Source of the DNA: Symsagittifera roscoffensis
Taxonomy: Eukaryota; Xenacoelomorpha; Acoela; Convolutidae
Direction: 5' to 3'
NCBI RefSeq assembly: GCF_963678635.1
Contig: NC_087069.1
Coordinates: 16,592,660-16,656,659, forward strand
DNA length: 64,000 bases
Shown here piece after piece: positions 21,380-32,900 of the stretch. Each line of letters opens with the position of its first letter. Position 1 is the stretch's first letter. The position numbers and the translations under genes were made by a program. The notes under the pieces are model-generated. The model was given only the letters and a program-made list of their open reading frames with translations. It ran no database searches and was not told where the DNA came from.

Positions 21380-22542
21380 AATTATTAATTTTTCTCCAAC
21401 TCTTTTTTCTCATAATCTCAAATCAAAACATAAACCCTTCCCCCCGTACAGGACCACAAGATTTATTAGTAACACATTACGATTGTGAAGAAAATGAACA
21501 AAAAACACTACACAAATATGCAATAAATCAAGTTTCACAATGTGAAACAGAACCACAAGCTATAGAAACAACAAATGTAATAGCAACACTCTATTCAGAA
21601 GCCCGAGCAACAACAGTTACAGGTTATAAATTCACAGCAACCTTTTCCGAAAAGAAAGTACATTGTTCACAAGTCTCCAACGGAAACAAAAACCGACTTG
21701 ACCATGAATCATTCTATCAGAGTAATATAGAACGTCTTTTACATCTCAATCCCGACGATTGTAAAAATGAATTACTTAGACTAAACATCACACAAAATAA
21801 AAACTCCGAAAGAAAGTTAGTTAACTTTCAAGTTTTTTCAGACTCCGTACATCAATCACAACTTGAAAGACACCAAGGACATATAAAATTAGACGACAAA
21901 TACCCGTATAACGGCGCACACGGACGATTAACCTATGACCTACACGATAAACATTGGATACCACACATTGGTATAAATAACCCATCAAACTGCAAAGCAA
22001 ACACGAAAAATAAAGGATACCAAGAAATAATGTTTTTCGATTGGAAAATACAACTCGAAAAAATACAACTCACACGAGATTTATCAGATAATACAATGAT
22101 CTATCAAGGAATCCGATTACCTTGTAAAAATGATCAAGGTTATTGCGACCCTACAACGAGAACACAAGCAACAATTGTTTGGTTCCCCGAAGATACATGT
22201 ACGACATTTCAAGTAGCAAGAATACACGCTCGAATGATAAAATTTCACGAAAAGTATTTTATACAATCAATTCCATATGAACAAGTACATCCATCACGAA
22301 AACAAAGTACTAATTTTAGAAACATACACAATATAGAAAATAAATTGACACGTTTTCAAATATATCAAGAAACAGAACTTGCATGTAGATACAGGAATCC
22401 ACTTCACAGAACACAATACTCTGAAATATTAGTTGAATACGAAAAAGGATTTGACATGACCACTGGAAAAATAAAAATTGATCCATATGCCACAGGTCAT
22501 CCTCCAAACGAAGGAACATCATATATACCAGTTAATTTCTAA
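21367..22542 (+). pseudogene. Envelope glycoprotein, N-terminal part (ends at premature TAA)
   Basis: Starts with a hydrophobic signal-like segment (MYILKLLIFLQLFFLI) followed by a Cys-rich ectodomain with several sequons (for example NIT near residue 139). In this copy a TAA at 22540-22542 ends the frame after 391 codons. The same frame resumes immediately and runs to 23985. Copy 2 carries a sense codon there and one uninterrupted 872-codon ORF, so the stop is secondary. The product would be a membrane fusion/attachment glycoprotein. Confidence 0.75.
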
Positions 22543-23985
22543 AAAAGCAACGGACAACCTGGTGGACATCTAAAACCTTATGACACCAGAAGCACACGCT
22601 TACAAGAGTTATCACTAATGAATACTACATATTTCGGTAATATTCACTATGATATTCATTTAGATATGAAACTAGACTATACAATTAGCCGAATTTTTCA
22701 GGAGATGTCACTCTCCGAATTAGAAACACTACACCAACTATGTGAATTAGAACGAACACAAATATTACAATCACTTGCACTAGCAGTATTAAAAATACCC
22801 TATGCAGGATACTTATTATCAGGAAATAGATCAAATTTCTTGGACTATGAAGGAAACATCTTATGGTTTTATACTTGCACTAAAAAAGTATCACCACTAT
22901 ACGTTTTTGAAGATAAACGATGTTATAAAAGAATCCCTATCTTTTATAAGAATAAAGTACATTTCGTGGATACACTTTCACGAAGAACCTATTTCTGGGA
23001 TACCGCAGTCCCATGTGGATCAGAAAATAGCCACAATGTAGTACAACTAAATCCTGATGAAAATAAATATTATCTCCTCACTCCATATCCCACATTAATG
23101 CAATCACTCAAAAAATTTTCACCAGAAAGCATTCGCGCTATGGCTCGCAACCCAAATATAGACTTACAATCAATAGGAATATATTCAAAATCAGATATTC
23201 AACATCACATTAGAACACAACAATTCCAAGAATTATTAACACAAATGGACACTATACAAAGGCAATCAATTGACCAAAATCTACGCAAACTTGCAGAAAC
23301 CGCAGGATTTGCCGATATCTACACGCAAGACTATAGCGGATATTTTAAAGACATTAAAGATTATATATATCTAAACGGCGAAAAGTACCGTCCCCAAGAT
23401 ATATCACCAATCAACATTTTTAGCTTTGTTACACTCAAAAACGAGATCCTCGATTTTCTAGGATGGCCCTACTACATCTTAGAACAATTGACTATTTTAT
23501 ACGCAATGTTTAACTTTATTGGATTTCTTTTCTCACTTTTAAAAGGAATCTACAACACATGTGCTATACACACACAAGTAAACAGACAAGCAAGTGTAGC
23601 ACGCATACTCTTTGCAGGATTTTTTGGAATTTTTTCTACATCTATAAACAAAATTCTTTTAGATGCACAAATAAAAGAATACAACACAAAAATAACAACA
23701 CGACAAAACACATACGACGAAGAACATAACAATGTAGACACAACGCCAACGGCACCACATTTACCACCACTACCACATAACCATCCACTATCCCTAGTCC
23801 CACGAAATTTTCGAAATTTAGCAATCACACATAATCCAAATTTTCGACTCACCACATCACAAAGTCCCATCCAACATATAATGACACACCAATCACAAGA
23901 TGATAATACTTATGAACAAATTATTGAACAACCCCATACCACCGCTTTTCAGTCTCAAAATAATAATTTTTTTAGCCCACGATGA
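22543..23985 (+). pseudogene. Envelope glycoprotein, C-terminal part with membrane anchor
   Basis: Same frame as the N-terminal part, past the TAA. It contains helical Leu-rich segments, a Cys-containing stretch (RCYKRIPIFYKNKVHF and VPCGSE), and hydrophobic segments near total residues 694-727 and 745-760. One of these should be the membrane anchor, and a polar tail of roughly 100 residues follows. The Cys-Tyr-x-Arg-Ile-Pro pattern reminds me of negative-strand (chuvirus-like) fusion glycoproteins captured by other LTR elements; this is from memory and unverified. The stop codon overlaps the next ATG as ATGA. Confidence 0.7.
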
Positions 23986-25787
23986 GCCGACAACTTGGAT
24001 CACTACACCGATCAAATTCCCACCCAACCAATCTTACCTCTCCAATCCCAATAATACCACTTTTTGCTTTTCCGCCACCCGATTTCCCATCTAGTAATGT
24101 AACATCAGGCATGAATTCCGACACTAACTCACATATCTCAGTTTTATACTCCATCTCACAACTCAATAACCCGAATATTGAAACCCCCGATGAATTTGCC
24201 GACTCAGAACCATCCCCATCCAATAATTTTCATAACTCTTCTAATTTTTCTCAACCCCCTTTTCAACCCATATTATCCAATAACCCTGACCCAATCACTT
24301 CCACACCCTCTTATGCTTCCCAAGTTACCCCAACCTACTCCTCATACCATTCTGACCAATCATCTCATTCTCCAGACACCCCCCGAATCTCCCCAGAGCT
24401 AGATAATTTTATTACCCTCCAACAACAACCCTACCACCTTAATACCCCAACCATAAACCAAATCTCCTCCACTATAAATTCATCCAACCCCCCTACCCCT
24501 ACACCCTCTTCAAATTATACTGAATCATTAACACCGTCATCCACATCCACTATATCTTCACTCAACACTAATAGAGCTTATCGCACTTTTAAAAGAAAGT
24601 TCCCCAACCATCCTTTCCCAGCAAAACCAGGAACAGCCCGTGAATACATCAACCACCCCAAGCATACTAACACAAAAAAATTTTTAGCCATCACCTTACC
24701 CTCATTCCCACAATACACCTTAAACACCCCTCACGACACTAACGAAACACGCAACTTTGTAGATGAATACGTTTTAATGCCCACTCTCTCTTGGACCTCA
24801 TACTATCATTTCACTAACCCTTTTTGCTTACCTTTATCCAGCACTCCCATCGATATAGAACGAAATAAGGATATGCTATATCGACTAACTACACCACTAA
24901 CCGCTAGACAATTTACTTACGTTGGATATAAAAAATCACTAAAAATACACACTGCACCTAGAGCTAATGAATATACACTAGAATACTACGATCACAACAT
25001 CATCAGAGCTAACCAAGATCAATTCCTAGACGACGATCACTTCGCTAATCCACAAATCACCGAGAAATTTTTCATCAAGACACCATATGTATTTACACTA
25101 AACATCTTCGACCGTAATTATGACCACATTATTTCAGAAGCACTAACAGACACACAAGCATACGAAAGTTTTAAAGAACGCTTCCAAATATTTTCACTAA
25201 CCTTTCATTTCCTTGCACCACACGAAAGAGATTTGCACTGCTCACACGATATTATGTTGCGCACTAAACAAACCCACACATACAGTTATTATCGTTTCAT
25301 CCAAAATCACTTTGACCTACACACCCCCTCTAGACAAACACACCATCGTTTTCAATTCATTAATTCAAAATACACTTCACAATATTTCCTAAATTTCACA
25401 TATTGTATTAAAGACACTAACCTCCATGGTATTCTTCGTAATTATGACCCCATAACCCAAATGTACATCTTCTGTCCCATCATCAAGACCTTCAACGCCG
25501 ACGAAAACCGACCCTTCCTTATCCCGCACGAGTTTGTACAACCTATAGAAATCCCAATATTAGAATTCATCCACAACACTAAATTTAATCACAAATTATA
25601 TAACTTAATCCAAAACACACCTTATGAGTTTGCAGTTGGCACTGAAGAACTAACCACCATTAAGGCACTTCAATTGCTTTGGCCACTACTTCAGACTAAA
25701 AACATCATCCGCATCTTAGCTAAACTACTAACAACTTCAGAGCTAATTCACGACATTTGCCCCCACGGTTTTTTCCCCGACGACTAA
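23982..25787 (+). CDS. ORF-X: 601-residue protein of unknown function after env
   Basis: The ATG overlaps the Env stop as ATGA, an arrangement suited to termination-reinitiation. Residues 1-200 are low-complexity, rich in Ser, Pro, Thr and Asn. Residues 200-601 look globular and aromatic-rich (for example RAYRTFKRKFPNHPFPAKPG, ENRPFLIPHEFVQPIEIP), with no signal peptide or clear membrane segment. Copy 2 encodes the same length with mostly identical residues and no break, while gag-pol or env are broken in one copy or the other. I recognise no family. It is located where complex retroviruses place accessory or regulatory genes. Confidence 0.75.
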   Translation: MSRQLGSLHRSNSHPTNLTSPIPIIPLFAFPPPDFPSSNVTSGMNSDTNSHISVLYSISQLNNPNIETPDEFADSEPSPSNNFHNSSNFSQPPFQPILSNNPDPITSTPSYASQVTPTYSSYHSDQSSHSPDTPRISPELDNFITLQQQPYHLNTPTINQISSTINSSNPPTPTPSSNYTESLTPSSTSTISSLNTNRAYRTFKRKFPNHPFPAKPGTAREYINHPKHTNTKKFLAITLPSFPQYTLNTPHDTNETRNFVDEYVLMPTLSWTSYYHFTNPFCLPLSSTPIDIERNKDMLYRLTTPLTARQFTYVGYKKSLKIHTAPRANEYTLEYYDHNIIRANQDQFLDDDHFANPQITEKFFIKTPYVFTLNIFDRNYDHIISEALTDTQAYESFKERFQIFSLTFHFLAPHERDLHCSHDIMLRTKQTHTYSYYRFIQNHFDLHTPSRQTHHRFQFINSKYTSQYFLNFTYCIKDTNLHGILRNYDPITQMYIFCPIIKTFNADENRPFLIPHEFVQPIEIPILEFIHNTKFNHKLYNLIQNTPYEFAVGTEELTTIKALQLLWPLLQTKNIIRILAKLLTTSELIHDICPHGFFPDD

Positions 25788-27401
25788 CAGGTAAGTATGA
25801 ATTAAATGAATATTACTAACTAATTACAATATTAAAAACTCACCATTCTTTATCCATGTTTTCTTTAGATTTTTAGCTTTCATCCGACAATCACCTACAA
25901 AAACCACAAAAGACAAATAAAAATCGCAAATTTCATCAAACAATTTTAAAATTCTATTAATCAATTACACTTATAAATTTATAAATTTAATATCAATGCA
26001 GTAAATTCATTTATAAAATTTCTCCCACAAGCAGTAAATCTAATTATGATGAAAATTTGTAACTTAAAATTCCCCCATACCTAGCAGTAAATTTCCAAAT
26101 TCTATGTAGTAAATTAATAAAATGCAAATGCAGTACTAACCTTTTGATAATCTCATTCATTCGTACAGAAATCCTATCCACACTCGCACAGCTCGCCCAC
26201 GAAGAATTGTTTAAAATAATGAATTTCAGTTTCAAGTTTTCACACTCACCAACTCTAACATAAAATAACATGTTTCAAACTTTCCTTTAACCCGGTTGGA
26301 AAGGAATCATATACTAAACAAAACTAACCAACGCAGCTTACTAAATACCACAAATCATAGAATAACAGCATGACTAAGAAAAGGAAACCAACGGTACCCA
26401 AACCGGATTAACCCAGTTTAAAACTGGATAATTTATTCTTTTGAAGACTATTATAAAGTCTCAGAAAGAAATAATAAAACACAAAAAAGTCGAAAGACAA
26501 ACCCATACCACAAACAATTTGATTTTTGGAAAAAGGACATAACCAACAAGACATAAGAAAGACCACAACAAACCCAACATAAAACGTTGTCACATAACAG
26601 GACCCCTCACAAAAACCGCATGAAATCATACTCCCACCCCTGGCCTAACCCACCAGGAAGGACGTCCTGAGCATGCTCTATAGCCGGCCTAACCCACCGC
26701 GCTACATCCACGCTTTGTGACCACACTCCTATTTTTAATAAGAGCTACTCAAGGGTGAGTAACTCTTCAAAATAACCAAACTAAAACAAAAAGCTTTTGT
26801 GAAAACAACTAACTAAAATCATAATTAAGAAATATTAAACTAATAAAAGTTTTATAAAATGTAAATTACATGATGCAATACATAGATCAGAATACAACAC
26901 CAAGGACGAACATCAAAAGACAAAACGACCCCACCACACTCGAGAGAGAATGACCAACTACAATCAATATGCCGCTCACAATCACAACTCAAAGGATTTA
27001 GAGTACGACTTGACCTCGCAGAAAAGGACTTCATTGAACTAGACCAATGACCACCTCGATGTTGAAGTGTACGTACAGATCCGAGTAACCAGGCATCCCC
27101 TCCACGCACAATCTCCACGCCATTCCCAAGCTAGATCAGACACAAAAGAAGTTCTCCCCGAAGAACAGAAAAACCTGACATAGCCAACCATTCTGAAATC
27201 AGAATTGATTTTGTTGCAGAGACTCAGTCGTTGTCACAAGAAGAACACAACGTCTTATGTCCCTAACTCCAGCTTCCTGGAACTTCTTTAACAAAGAAGA
27301 AGCGGAAGAAAATTATGATGTTCGCCAAATACCAACGTCCATCATCCATCCTTCGAATTACAGAAGAACTGTTCTAAAAAACTCTGTAAAACCCGGATGG
27401 G
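25788..27401 (+). other. 3' region of element A with splice-like signals
   Basis: About 1.6 kb between ORF-X and the 3' LTR. A donor CAG|GTAAGTAT sits three nt after the ORF-X stop. TACTAAC branch-like motifs occur at 25814-25820 and near 26133, followed by acceptors at 25868/25876 and near 26167. GCAGTAAAT recurs several times at 25998-26140. There is a short palindrome CCAGTTT/AAACTGG near 26413 and a 13-bp repeat GGCCTAACCCACC at 26642 and 26687. There is no classical long polypurine tract next to the LTR; GGATGGG is the nearest purine run. Reverse-strand frames here look like shadows. Confidence 0.6.
25791..25868 (+). other. Putative 3'-UTR intron of element A
   Basis: GTAAGTAT at 25791, TACTAAC at 25814-25820 and TTTTCTTTAG ending 25868 form a near-ideal short intron (an alternative AG ends at 25876). 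All three signals are kept in copy 2 (donor at 52158). Other acceptors downstream may be used instead. Confidence 0.55.
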
Positions 27402-27811
27402 TGGAACCTGATCTAAACTATATTTTATGATTGGATAAATTAAATGTTTTACCAATGTAAAGTATTTAATATTAACCAATCATGATCCATCTAACTAACA
27501 ACCCACTTATTTGTAAGTGCTGAAGTTACTTGTAATTTCAGCACCAGAGAGATTTGAATTTAACTTAGAAATTAGTTGCACTCTCCCGAGTACTTCAGCA
27601 GCCGCAATAAACCAGTATACCCTAGATCTATTGAGCCTAGCAGAGACTAGTTAAACAACCTGAGACTAGATAGTATAAGAGTAAGATTAGGATCGGTATT
27701 AGACTAAGAAGTTGCACGAATCTATCCGGCCGAAAATAAGATAGCGTGACGAGCAGACGGTGTACCCTATCCGAAATTACTCTATGAGTTATACACTCCA
27801 GTCCTAACTCA
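27402..27811 (+). repeat. 3' LTR of element A copy 1
   Basis: 410 bp, same ends as the 5' LTR, with AATAAA at 27606-27611. Followed directly by the GTAC duplication. Confidence 0.92.
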
Positions 27812-27815
27812 GTAC
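27812..27815. repeat. Target-site duplication of element A copy 1, right
   Basis: GTAC, identical to 8912-8915. Confidence 0.85.
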
Positions 27816-27976
27816 CATCGTAAATAAATCAGAATTTTTTGCAAAAAAAACTGTGCTCATACAAATTCTATATGAGTTTCCAGTTTTTTCAGTTTCCAAT
27901 ATTTTCCGTTTTCCGTAAAACTTTTTTCTCGAAAACCCTCATAATTTAGCACTTTCAAAATCAAAAAACAAGCTTC

Positions 27977-28074
27977 TTTGAAATAAACCAAACTTAAGAA
28001 GTTTGAAATTTCCATAAATTTATTATAATCATTTTATGAAAATTTCAAACTTCTTAAGCTTGGCTTATTTCAAA
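27977..28074. repeat. Foldback with 35-bp arms
   Basis: Arms 27977-28011 and 28040-28074 are reverse complements with two mismatches, around a 28-nt loop. The arms read TTTGAAATAAACCAAACTTA... and its complement. It lies in intron 3, about 160 bp past element A. It could be a miniature inverted-repeat element or a pre-miRNA-like hairpin; nothing else distinguishes these. Confidence 0.8.
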
Positions 28075-28444
28075 TGTACATTCGGGTTTTTTTCTACACA
28101 TTGTACATGCAAGAGCGTTAATCTTTTGGCGATTCAAGCTTTGAGTAACCGGGGTTATTCTCACATGTGTTTAGTTACGAACACAATCCAATTTTTTTTG
28201 AAGAATTCGAAAGATTACAAAAAAAACGAAACATTTTTGGTTCATGGATATAATTGTGCTTATTTTTATATATGAAAACTACTATTATATCTGCAAATTG
28301 TATGCTTAGTATTTTTGGTCAAACCGGGTGAACCTATATCCGCTTCTTCTATTGGGTTCATAAAACGAAGACAATACATACACATGACGTACAAACATCG
28401 TCAACAAATTTTTAAAGTGAGTACAAAAAATGTAAACATTGCAG

Positions 28445-28607
28445 AACCATCCACACCTGTGGATTTGATTGCCACGGTCCCCACGCATGAATCAGTGAGT
28501 TTTGGATGGAGCACTGGAGGGGGGACTCTAACTGGCTACAATGTATCAATCAATGCCAGTAATTCAACTGTGGAAATCGAACATCCGGCTATCCACAATT
28601 ACACCTT
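28445..28607 (+). CDS. FN3 gene exon 4 (N-terminal half-domain)
   Basis: The exon lies between ATTGCAG and ACACCTT|GTAAGT, entering in phase 1 and leaving in phase 2. It encodes EPSTPVDLIATVPTHESVSF then GWSTGGGTLTGYNVSI, with three sequons (NAS, NST, NYT). It is the A-to-E strand half of an FN3-like domain completed by exon 5. It joins in phase to exon 3 across the 22-kb intron that carries element A. Confidence 0.8.
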
Positions 28608-29388
28608 GTAAGTAACGAGAGTCGGATAGGATGATTTGTTTTCGGATTCCAGGTACATTCAACAGAATGTCGAATTCAGAACTAAAATTTGGTTTTGCTT
28701 AAGTAACTGTAAGATAGGGATTGGATTCTACGCCAAAATGTTAAACCTGTATATCACTTCTGGTTATCTGGAAAAACTAACAATTAATTCTAAGACTGTT
28801 CAACGCGATCGGAAGGATCTGTATACGAGCTGTTTTGCTCTTTCGTCGAACCATTTTTGTACCCCTGTTTAAGATCTGCAGACAATTTCTTATTGTGATG
28901 TTCTGAAAATTTTTTGCTTCGCCACTTAACCATCTCGCTGCTAAAAAACTGTTGATGTCTGATTTATAATTGCACTTATACGGCTCTGAACTTTTTAAAA
29001 AAAGTTCACTTAGGCTATGAAAAAAACAAGAATGCCGCTCATTGTCATCTTTTTTATTGGAGCTCCAAAAATATGTTATATTTTTTCAATCGATCAAACG
29101 AAACTCGACTTTGAAAAACTACAAACCGTTAACCATCATATGAGCAGGAGTTTCAAACTGCTATGGAACTATTTCACAAATTTCAACGCTATTTGATCTA
29201 AAATTAATTTCATCATCAAAAAAAATATGAATCATAATTAACTGAAAATCTTAATGCAACATTTTTTCCATAAGCCTGAAGCATAATATATCTCATAATA
29301 AGTTTTTATCCGAAAATTAGGTTGTTTCTCTTAAGGACCTGCTTTCTTTGTAGCTGCTTCCGTTTTAAAAATCAAGAACCTGTTTCAG
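28608..29388 (+). other. Intron between FN3 exons 4 and 5
   Basis: About 780 bp, AT-rich. I see no gene or repeat in it. Confidence 0.7.
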
Positions 29389-29504
29389 CGTGGGCCTCAA
29401 TCCGGCTGCTGATTACACTGTGACAGTGACCAGCTACTGGGTCTGCCCCCTGGATGCCTTGACAAAAACAGACCCCAACGGAATCAGTCTTGTCGTCCAT
29501 ACGG
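29389..29504 (+). CDS. FN3 gene exon 5 (C-terminal half-domain)
   Basis: The exon lies between TGTTTCAG and ACGG|GTAAAC, entering in phase 2 and leaving in phase 1. It encodes GLNPAADYTVTVTSYWV, a textbook FN3 F-strand pattern, then a loop with KTDPNGISLVVHT. It completes the domain of exon 4. Confidence 0.82.
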
Positions 29505-29784
29505 GTAAACATTTTTTACAGTCGTTGTTTGCAACCAGCTGTGATGAGTTAACTAAAAATTCAACATTTTTTTAAAATTAATGGAAAGCCTGGTTGAAAT
29601 AAAACCCTTGAAACTATAGTTTAGGTCAACCAGTTACTGGTCGATTAAAAGAGTCGGAAGCAAAACACGCGCACCAAAGATTGATACACGAAAGCATGGA
29701 CCATCATGTGCGACGATTAGCCACATGAAGCAAATACCATACGATTCTAATGACTTATTTTAATTAAAGATGACTTATTTGCAG

Positions 29785-29909
29785 CTCCGGCGGCGCCAAT
29801 ACTGACTGTTACCAACACCAATATCACCCTGGGAGGCAGTACAGATTCACTATATCTGCAGATCAATCAGAGCTCTGGAGATATTAACAACAATTTGGTC
29901 ACCTACTCG
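29785..29909 (+). CDS. FN3 gene exon 6 (N-terminal half-domain)
   Basis: The exon lies between TTTGCAG and CTCG|GTGCGT, entering in phase 1 and leaving in phase 0. It encodes about 41 residues starting APAAPILTVTNTNITLGG, with two sequons (NIT, NQS). It begins a new domain, finished by exon 7. Confidence 0.75.
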
Positions 29910-32900
29910 GTGCGTTGATTGGTCTTAGAAAGCATTTTTTTGTTCCAATCGTCAAGAAGGATAGTTTCGGAGTTTCCCTAGTGGATAAATCGTCTGAAGT
30001 TAGGTTCAGTATTTTATCCCCAAACGTTTGTTTGTTTGGAGAAACTTTCTTTAAAGAAAGACTTCGCCCATCAGGCTCCACAAATACTTTGAAATCAGGT
30101 TCCAGATAATCAAAAGGGATCGTGTGATTTATAACAATTTAAAATCCTTTAAGCCGTGAGTTAATCAAGATTTTAAAATTTTCAATAAATTTGTAAGCAT
30201 CCAGAATTTTTTTTGTGTTTTTTAGACCTTTTTGGAACAAAAAAGGCGAGGTACTAAGTCGAGCTACTAATGCGAAAAATCCTTTGCTGAGCTGTAAAAT
30301 TTTTTCTTGCTAATTTTTGAATCAAGGAAATCTTTTTAAAATTTTTTTGACTTCAAAATTTTTTTTTTTTCAATTTTGTAATTGTATTTGCAAACAAATA
30401 TTGCATTCAAGTAAACTCTTTTTAAGCAAATAGGAAATCTTATGTTTATCGGCTCAAAATGCGCGCATCACAAGGACTCAAACTGAGGTTTGGGTATTTT
30501 GAAGTGATGTGTTACTGTGATGTACTTTTTAGTTCGTAATTCCGACTGCCTGAAAATATAAAACTGCGAGTTAATTTTTTTTAAGTTTGTTATTGGTGAA
30601 GCTTTGTGTGTAATTTGCAGAGCAACCATCTTTTCTTGTTTTTAAGATCATTGTCAACTTCTTTGTTTGATTATTTTTCAGTTTTTTTTTCCAATTTTTG
30701 TTTTTCACGCAAACTCAGTTACTGCAAAAAATCATCAGAAGTAGTCGAAAGATATATCCTATTGAAGCCATTTCAGTCCTGCTTCAAACGAGATTTTAGA
30801 TTTTTCACAAAGTTATCCTAGTGCATAGAAAAACTAGTTTGAAACTTCAGTAACAGCAAAGTTTCAAGCAAATGAAGCGAGCGAGTTGGTAATAAGTCGT
30901 TTGGAGATACACTAAAAGTTTGATGTAAATAGTGAAAACTTAGTTTTACTGCAGGAAAACATTTTTTTTGGATTTTTCAATAAGGGTTTTTTGGCAATTA
31001 TTTTTTTTAGAATTCAAAAAATAATTCTGCACAAAAATTAAAAAATAAACTAGTTTTTTTTTTTCATTTTCTGTGATTGTCAATAACATTTTACAGGAAA
31101 TTGTTTATTTCACTAATTTAATTTAAGCTAATTCTCTTTTGTTCTGCGCGTTTCTATAAAATTTTTATTACAACAAGTATAAATGAAAAAAAAACGTTTC
31201 TTTGAAAAAAGACTTTGCCATAGTTTTATTTGTGGATGTGGACGGGAAAACCTGTGCAAATTGCACAAAAAGTTGCTATCTTTGTTCTAAGTAATTTTTT
31301 TGATCAACTTTTTTTAAAATCAGTTTTACAACATACTGTTTCCGGCTTAACCACTAATGTCAACTTTTGTTGATTGATATAAGAAAATCTTGATGGAATA
31401 GATTCGATCTTGTGTTTTTATTGAAGTTTCCGTCATCCTCGAAAAATCAGGGGCGGATCTAGGAATTTTCTTGAGCTTGGGGGGTTTCAAAAAATATCAA
31501 AGTTTTTGTTGATTTTCTTAGGTCCATCAAATTGATTTCCCAGCACTTTCAAAACGCTATACAAACCGTTTTGTGACCAAGCATCAGCAAAACTGCATCA
31601 GGCAAAACTGGTCAAAAAAGCCGCTTTTGGGCACTTTTTGTTTGTTTGGCGCGCATTCCCTTTCAAAATAAGTATATATTGGCGCTAAAGGCGCCAAAAG
31701 AAAAAGTTTAGGGCTAGTATGAGTAAGGTTTATGTCATAAAACAGTATGAAATGTGTACTCTTTGTTTGCTGTGAGGGTCAAATCCCTGAAAAAAAGCAT
31801 CCGACCCCCATCCCCTCCAAAAAAAAATACAATGGCATATTATTCTGTACCATTTTATGTCCAAATTTTGTGTAATCAGACTTAAAAAACAGAAGAATTT
31901 TTTTGAAGGCTAGTTTCCAATTTCTTTACTATTGGAAAAGAGTTTATTGTTAAAAACGGTTCGTTAAGACTGTCAGATACAAAAAATAGGTTTTTGTGGG
32001 TTATTATTAACTCGAGAATTGTAGTTGTTTCTATTTCATTCATTAGTTTTTTTTTCAAAAGCCTACACTTTTTCAAAAACGCAATGCAGATAGAATTTGA
32101 AAAAAAAACAGTATTTAGCAAAATTGTAAAAAAAAAAATGTTTTTGGGGAAACAGATTTGTTTTGCTTTGAGCGCAAGGTTATGATATCTATCGGATGGA
32201 ATAAAAATTCCGCGAAAAGTTTGATAATCAGCAGCTGGGTACTTATCTATAACGAGCCCTACAAGCAGTACACAAACATGATGTTATATGCCGTGTTCGA
32301 AAGTCGGATGAAAACAAAATTTAGTGATGAAATTACTAAGCCCTTTTCGAAACATTTTCGCCAAATGCAGAAATCATAGATCATATTTTCATTATTTATT
32401 TAAAAATATATTAGTATTCAGGGTCGGAAAATTTGGCCAAAACACTGACTAAACCGGCCTAGGGATACTTAGAAAAATCAGTTTGGTCAACCTAAAAAAA
32501 GGTCGACAAAATTTTTGAAAATTTTTTGAAAATCCCCCTCGAGAACATCCTAGATCCGCCCCTGTTAGTATCCTGTATAGCTATAAATGCCGAAGATGAA
32601 ATAGGCACTCAGTGTGATTTTGGTAAATCCGAGCACACATAAAAATTCATGGCTTCAAGCAAAAGCAGTCGTAAGGTATCAATTAGCCGAAAAAATCTAC
32701 AAGAAGACTTAAAAGTTTTCAGTAAATCGACCTCCAAAACTATCTTGGCCAAAACTGAATAAAGCAAAACATTTGAAGTTCAGAATGTTCGAATTCATTC
32801 AGAAAACTGTAAATCATTTAAAAAATGTTTTTCTGAGATATTTTTGAAAGAAGTTCACTGAACAATGTGAATGATCGCCGGAAAAACTTTCTTTGAAGTC

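Larger units (their letters stand above)
8916..27811 (+). mobile_element. Element A copy 1: giant env-bearing Ty3/Gypsy LTR retroelement
   Basis: The element is 18,896 bp, bounded by 410-bp direct LTRs that begin TGGAACC and end AACTCA, with a GTAC duplication outside. Gene order is leader, basic ORF, Gag, Pol (protease, RT, RNase H, integrase), small membrane protein, ATG-less ORF, Env, 601-residue ORF, then a 1.6-kb 3' region. The domain order and integrase GPY motif place it in Ty3/Gypsy. Only two LTR differences were seen, so insertion is recent. Even so, Gag and Pol are in different frames, Pol has an in-frame TGA, and Env has an in-frame TAA. The coding strand is strikingly A- and C-rich and G-poor. 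It lies sense-oriented in an FN3-gene intron. Confidence 0.9.

Noticed and set aside
26641-26760. tRNA- or SINE-like sequence on the reverse strand (TAGCGCGGTGGGTTAGGC resembles box A)
   Set aside because: No box B (GGTTCGA) at the right distance, and no cloverleaf pairing could be drawn.
26044-27118. Three reverse-strand ORFs in the 3' region of element A, also open in copy 2 (possible antisense gene)
   Set aside because: The 88-codon one changes at 8 residues between copies, the frames are short, and the strand's G/T-rich composition makes such frames common. No splice pattern links them convincingly.
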